From the NCBI GenBank assembly GCA_959604655.1, contig CAUHCL010000097.1, forward strand, positions 1 through 8,096: a stretch of DNA of 8,096 nt, given 5' to 3'. The translations under genes were made by a program, and so were the position numbers. Positions 5,841 through 8,096 of this stretch are shown in pieces (position 1 is the first letter of the stretch; each line of letters begins with the position of its first letter). A model generated the notes under the pieces. It did no database searches and had not been told where the DNA came from. It saw only the letters and a list, made by a program, of their open reading frames with translations. This stretch comes from an uncultured Alistipes sp. (GTDB lineage: Bacteria; Bacteroidota; Bacteroidia; Bacteroidales; Rikenellaceae).

Positions 5841-6659
5841 TTACGTATGTCCTGTCGGAGCAACTCCATACGCCGCTTTGTATATCTTCGAGAAATGCGA
5901 CAGATTCTTGAATCCCACGTCGTAGCAGATGTCCGATATTTTGCGGCCGCCCTTTCGGATCTGTTCGTGCGCCGCCTCCAGACGCCGCCTGATGATCCAC
6001 TTCTGCGGCGTCAGGTCGCTCACCTTGGCGAAATCGCGTTTGAAGGTCGCCGTACTGCGGCCCGTGTAACTCGCTATCTCGGCCACCGACAGATCGTACA
6101 TGTAGTTTTCGTTCAGATAGTCGATGATGTCGATCTTCCACGGATCGACGAAATCGAACAGCGAGGCGTAGAGGCTGCGGTCGGTGTGGAGCAGCACATA
6201 GACCCCTTCGATCATCTTGAGCTTCAGCACGTCGTCGGAGGGACGCACGCCCGCGTCGAAATAGGGAACCACCGACTCGAACAGGCTGCGGATGTCGGGG
6301 CGGTTATTCGGCAACACGCGCAGGCTCGTCTTGTCGCGTCCCGATTCAGCGGGAATATCCTTACGATCGAGCGTACGGTAGAACTCCCGCAGAAACGGCC
6401 GCGTGAACTTCAGCACGACGGAGCGGTAAGGGTGCTCCGCGTCGGCATGCTTCTGCAACCACATGCGGTTGTCGCGCCGCATGAAAGCGCACTCGCCCGC
6501 ATGCAGCAGCGTGCGGCGGCCGCGTTCCTCGATCTCCAGCTCACCCGAGCAGAGGTAGATGAGCGTGTGCTCACGGTTCTCGTGGGCGCACCCTCTGTCG
6601 TCGGTGAAATAGCTCGCCATAAGTACGTTCGAGCAATCGAACACATCCAGTCGTTCCAT
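5841..6659 (-). CDS. AraC-family transcriptional regulator
   Basis: This 272-residue DNA-binding regulator has an N-terminal effector or dimerisation region (about 1-165) with a small beta-barrel pattern, HTLIYLCSGELEIEERGRRT then LLHAGECAFM, resembling ExsA-like and cupin-type sensor domains. The C-terminal AraC domain (about 172-268) has two helix-turn-helix units. The first is LSVAEIASYTGRSTATFKRDF (about 190-210). The second is KISDICYDVGFKNLSHFSKI (about 240-259), followed by the conserved YKAAYGVAPTG. It starts 34 bases after the DUF2461 gene ends, with no clear promoter of its own, so it may be co-transcribed with it. Its position upstream of the cupin, acetyltransferase, ABM and CMD-cupin genes makes them its likely targets, but no operator is recognisable. 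The effector is unknown. Confidence 0.93.
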   Translation of the reverse strand: MERLDVFDCSNVLMASYFTDDRGCAHENREHTLIYLCSGELEIEERGRRTLLHAGECAFMRRDNRMWLQKHADAEHPYRSVVLKFTRPFLREFYRTLDRKDIPAESGRDKTSLRVLPNNRPDIRSLFESVVPYFDAGVRPSDDVLKLKMIEGVYVLLHTDRSLYASLFDFVDPWKIDIIDYLNENYMYDLSVAEIASYTGRSTATFKRDFAKVSDLTPQKWIIRRRLEAAHEQIRKGGRKISDICYDVGFKNLSHFSKIYKAAYGVAPTGHT

Positions 6660-6679
6660 AGCGCAAACTCTGTTTCAGC

Positions 6680-6695
6680 AGCGGGGCCGCCCGCT
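6680..6695 (-). other. Short hairpin over the DUF2461 stop codon
   Basis: AGCGGG and CCCGCT form a perfect 6-base stem around a four-base loop and overlap the TAG stop. No T-run follows on the minus strand, so it is a poor terminator. It may only stabilise or partly attenuate the transcript before the AraC gene. Confidence 0.35.
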
Positions 6696-7362
6696 ACCAC
6701 CCCATCTCGCGCGCATACTCGATGCAGCGGTTGAGCATGTCGTTATAGCTGCGCGCACGGCTCAGATCGCCGACCGCACGGTCGAGAAAATCATCGGCCA
6801 GGACGGATTCGCGGTCGAAATATCGGTTCAGGCAGAAATCGCGCAACATATAGTACTTCGAATATTCGTCGTCGGCATTGCATCCGCGCGGCATGCGCTT
6901 ATAGGCGGTCTGCCAGTCGAAGTCGAATCCCTCGGCGGCCTTCACGGCAGCCTCGAACGCCTCGCCTTCGGTCATGATCTCCTCGCGGATGCTGCGCAGC
7001 ACTCCCGCGGGTTGGGGATAAAACCCCGAGCATATGAGATAGGTATCGGTGGCGGGTTCCACGTGCAGATAATATCCCGCATTGCCCGACTTCTTGCCGC
7101 GCGGGCAGGCGAAGACGCCCATATAGGTCTTGTAAGGGCTTTTGTCGGCGCTGAACCGCGTGTCGCGATAGATGCGGTAGGTGGCGTCCCTGAGCGCAAG
7201 CCCCGCCACCGAGGGATCGAACGCAGCCACGGCGGAGAGATAGCGCGAGGCGAAGTCGTCGAAGCGGCGCTTCGCCTCCACATAGAGGTCGCGGTGCGCC
7301 TCAAACCAGTCGCGGTCGTTGTTGCGCGCCAGATCGTCGAGAAATTTTATTACGGTTTTCAT
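6694..7362 (-). CDS. DUF2461 domain-containing protein (TIGR02453 family)
   Basis: This 222-residue protein spans essentially the full length of the DUF2461 family, which is widespread in Bacteroidetes and Actinobacteria and has no established function. Diagnostic features are the N-terminal FLDDLARNNDRDWFEAHRD, the central YRIYRDTRFSADKSPYKTY with its Arg/Asp/Lys cluster, then GYYLHVEP and LICSGFYPQP, and the late KRMPRGCNADDEYSKYYMLRDF. There is no signal peptide or membrane segment, so it is probably cytoplasmic. Its ATG is 22 bases downstream of a perfect -7 box. Its stop lies 34 bases before the AraC gene, which may share the transcript. The gene appears intact with normal codon use. Confidence 0.93.
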   Translation of the reverse strand: MKTVIKFLDDLARNNDRDWFEAHRDLYVEAKRRFDDFASRYLSAVAAFDPSVAGLALRDATYRIYRDTRFSADKSPYKTYMGVFACPRGKKSGNAGYYLHVEPATDTYLICSGFYPQPAGVLRSIREEIMTEGEAFEAAVKAAEGFDFDWQTAYKRMPRGCNADDEYSKYYMLRDFCLNRYFDRESVLADDFLDRAVGDLSRARSYNDMLNRCIEYAREMGW

Positions 7363-7384
7363 GGCATAGGATCATTATCGCAGG

Positions 7385-7392
7385 CAAAGTTA
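7385..7392 (-). promoter_or_regulatory. -7 box of the DUF2461 (and perhaps AraC) unit
   Basis: The minus strand reads TAACTTTG followed by CCTGCG, a perfect match to TAnnTTTG. It gives a transcript start near 7378 and a short leader before the ATG at 7362. No clear -33 TTTG is seen. Confidence 0.65.
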
Positions 7393-7468
7393 TAAAATGC
7401 AGAGGAGTATCCGCACCGATCGGGCCGTTTATTTTGCGAATTTGGCGGTTGCCATACAATGGCTCGGA

Positions 7469-7499
7469 CTGCGACCCGTCAGAGCCGTGCGGGACGCAG
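7469..7499. other. Possible stem-loop in the gene-free stretch after rpmA
   Basis: CTGCG and CGCAG (5 pairs) continue, after one A-A mismatch, into CCCG and CGGG (4 pairs) around an 11-base loop. A competing pair, GGCTC at 7461-7465 with GAGCC at 7482-7486, would exclude it. Another small perfect stem, TGCGG-TAT-CCGCA, lies near 7541-7553. The stretch 7393-7585 has no convincing gene. It could hold a small RNA or upstream control elements, or be plain GC-rich spacer. Confidence 0.25.
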
Positions 7500-7585
7500 C
7501 CTCTGCCACGCTTCAGGCCCGCAACACTCTTTACGTTCGCATGCGGTATCCGCAGACTGCCGCCCGAACAGCTGCACCGAACGCA

Positions 7586-7616
7586 CAAAAAAACGGGTCG
7601 GAAAAATCCGACCCGC
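7586..7616 (-). terminator. Intrinsic terminator after rpmA
   Basis: On the minus strand CGGGTCGGA pairs perfectly with TCCGACCCG (9 pairs) around a four-base loop and is followed by seven T. It lies about 25 bases after the rpmA stop and ends the ribosomal operon. Confidence 0.93.
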
Positions 7617-7640
7617 CTTTCTATTCGGTTACGTCCCGAC

Positions 7641-7901
7641 CTACTCGGCCAGAGGAGTTACGCTTACATAAGATTTGCCCGACGACTTCTTGCAGAACTC
7701 GACAGTGCCGTCGACCAGTGCGAACAGCGTGTGGTCCTTGCCCATACCCACGTTCTCACCAGGGTTGTGGACGGTACCTCTCTGACGAACGATGATGTTG
7801 CCGGCCTTAGCGAACTGACCACCGAAAAGCTTTACACCGAGTCGCTTGCTCTCCGACTCACGGCCGTTCTTCGAACTACCTACTCCTTTTTTGTGTGCCA
7901 T
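7641..7901 (-). CDS. rpmA: 50S ribosomal protein L27
   Basis: This 86-residue protein is full length for L27. L27 sits in the large subunit with its N-terminal tail near the peptidyl transferase centre. The diagnostic start MAHKKGVGSSKNGRESESKR and the signature GGQFAKAGNIIVRQRGT are both present, followed by GENVGMGKDHTLFALVDG. There is no cleavable N-terminal extension of the kind seen in Firmicutes. It lies 16 bases after the rplU stop, in an AT-rich gap with AGAGAAAC before the ATG, and shares the rplU transcript. A strong terminator follows. Confidence 0.99.
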   Translation of the reverse strand: MAHKKGVGSSKNGRESESKRLGVKLFGGQFAKAGNIIVRQRGTVHNPGENVGMGKDHTLFALVDGTVEFCKKSSGKSYVSVTPLAE

Positions 7902-7917
7902 GTTTCTCTAATTTTAA

Positions 7918-8096
7918 TTATGCGACAATATCCTCTACGAGAACCTGGGTCAGATACTGACGATGACCGTTGCACTTCTGATAACCCGTTCTGCGCTTCT
8001 TCTTGAACACCAGAACCTTCTCGTCCTTGAGGTGCTTCAAGATCTTACATTTTACCGAGGCGCCTTCTACTACAGGTGCACCTACCTTGACCTGAC
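7918..8096 (-). CDS. rplU: 50S ribosomal protein L21 (C-terminal part)
   Basis: Only the last 58 codons and the stop are inside the window; the 5' part lies beyond the right edge. The visible protein reads VKVGAPVVEGASVKCKIL, a KDEKVLVFKKKRRTGYQKCNG segment and HRQYLTQVLVEDIVA. The basic KKKRR stretch followed by Y, GHRQ and a T-x-V end is the L21 signature. L21 binds 23S rRNA in the large subunit. The gene heads the conserved rplU-rpmA pair, with 16 bases between the two genes and no terminator. Confidence 0.97.
   Translation of the reverse strand, partial: QVKVGAPVVEGASVKCKILKHLKDEKVLVFKKKRRTGYQKCNGHRQYLTQVLVEDIVA

Noticed and set aside
6660..6680. A GTTTG-containing element just before the AraC start as a promoter
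   Set aside because: The minus strand reads AGAGTTTG, lacking the TA of the consensus, and lies only a few bases from the ATG, which would make an essentially leaderless transcript.
5847..6734. Plus-strand frame opposite the AraC gene
   Set aside because: Out-of-frame shadow; the minus strand encodes a standard AraC protein with both helix-turn-helix units.
7301..7588. 95-codon minus-strand frame after rpmA
   Set aside because: It runs through the perfect -7 box and the start of the DUF2461 gene, begins in the terminator flank, and shows no family similarity.

Overview
The window looks like chromosomal DNA of a Bacteroidales bacterium, most likely Alistipes or a close Rikenellaceae relative. 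The evidence is a GC-rich base composition, Bacteroidetes-type -7 boxes (TAnnTTTG) ahead of several genes, few Shine-Dalgarno sites, a lipoprotein with a Bacteroidetes-style lipobox, and protein families typical of that group. The genus is an inference. Every gene I can support lies on the minus strand, so biological order runs from the right edge to the left edge.

Right edge (about 7586-8096): the 3' part of rplU (ribosomal protein L21) followed by rpmA (L27), the usual conserved pair, closed by a strong intrinsic terminator. A stretch of about 190 bases with no gene, but with possible stem-loops, follows. Next come a DUF2461 protein (6694-7362), with a perfect TAnnTTTG box, and an AraC-family regulator (5841-6659) 34 bases downstream of it.

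Middle (3003-5678): a run of small enzyme and cupin genes. It holds a stand-alone cupin, a maltose/galactoside-type hexapeptide acetyltransferase, an antibiotic-biosynthesis-monooxygenase (ABM) lipoprotein, and an exported carboxymuconolactone-decarboxylase/cupin fusion. Separate promoters and terminators divide the run into at least three transcription units. ABM, CMD and cupin domains suggest handling of quinones, aromatic compounds or reactive electrophiles, partly in the cell envelope, with the AraC protein as candidate regulator. This functional reading is inference.

Left part (1-2860): a three-gene tripartite efflux operon in the order TolC-like outer membrane factor, HlyD/EmrA-like adaptor, MFS permease (cut by the window edge). 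The genes are tightly coupled (4-base overlap, then a 1-base gap). A candidate promoter and a possible 48-codon small ORF precede tolC. No dedicated regulator sits beside this operon in the window.

Most content is ordinary for this lineage. The items most worth a second look are the envelope-directed ABM plus CMD-cupin pair, the small ORF in the efflux leader, the overlapping terminator and promoter before the acetyltransferase, and the structured intergenic stretch downstream of rpmA. I see no CRISPR array, tRNA, rRNA, insertion sequence or phage gene.
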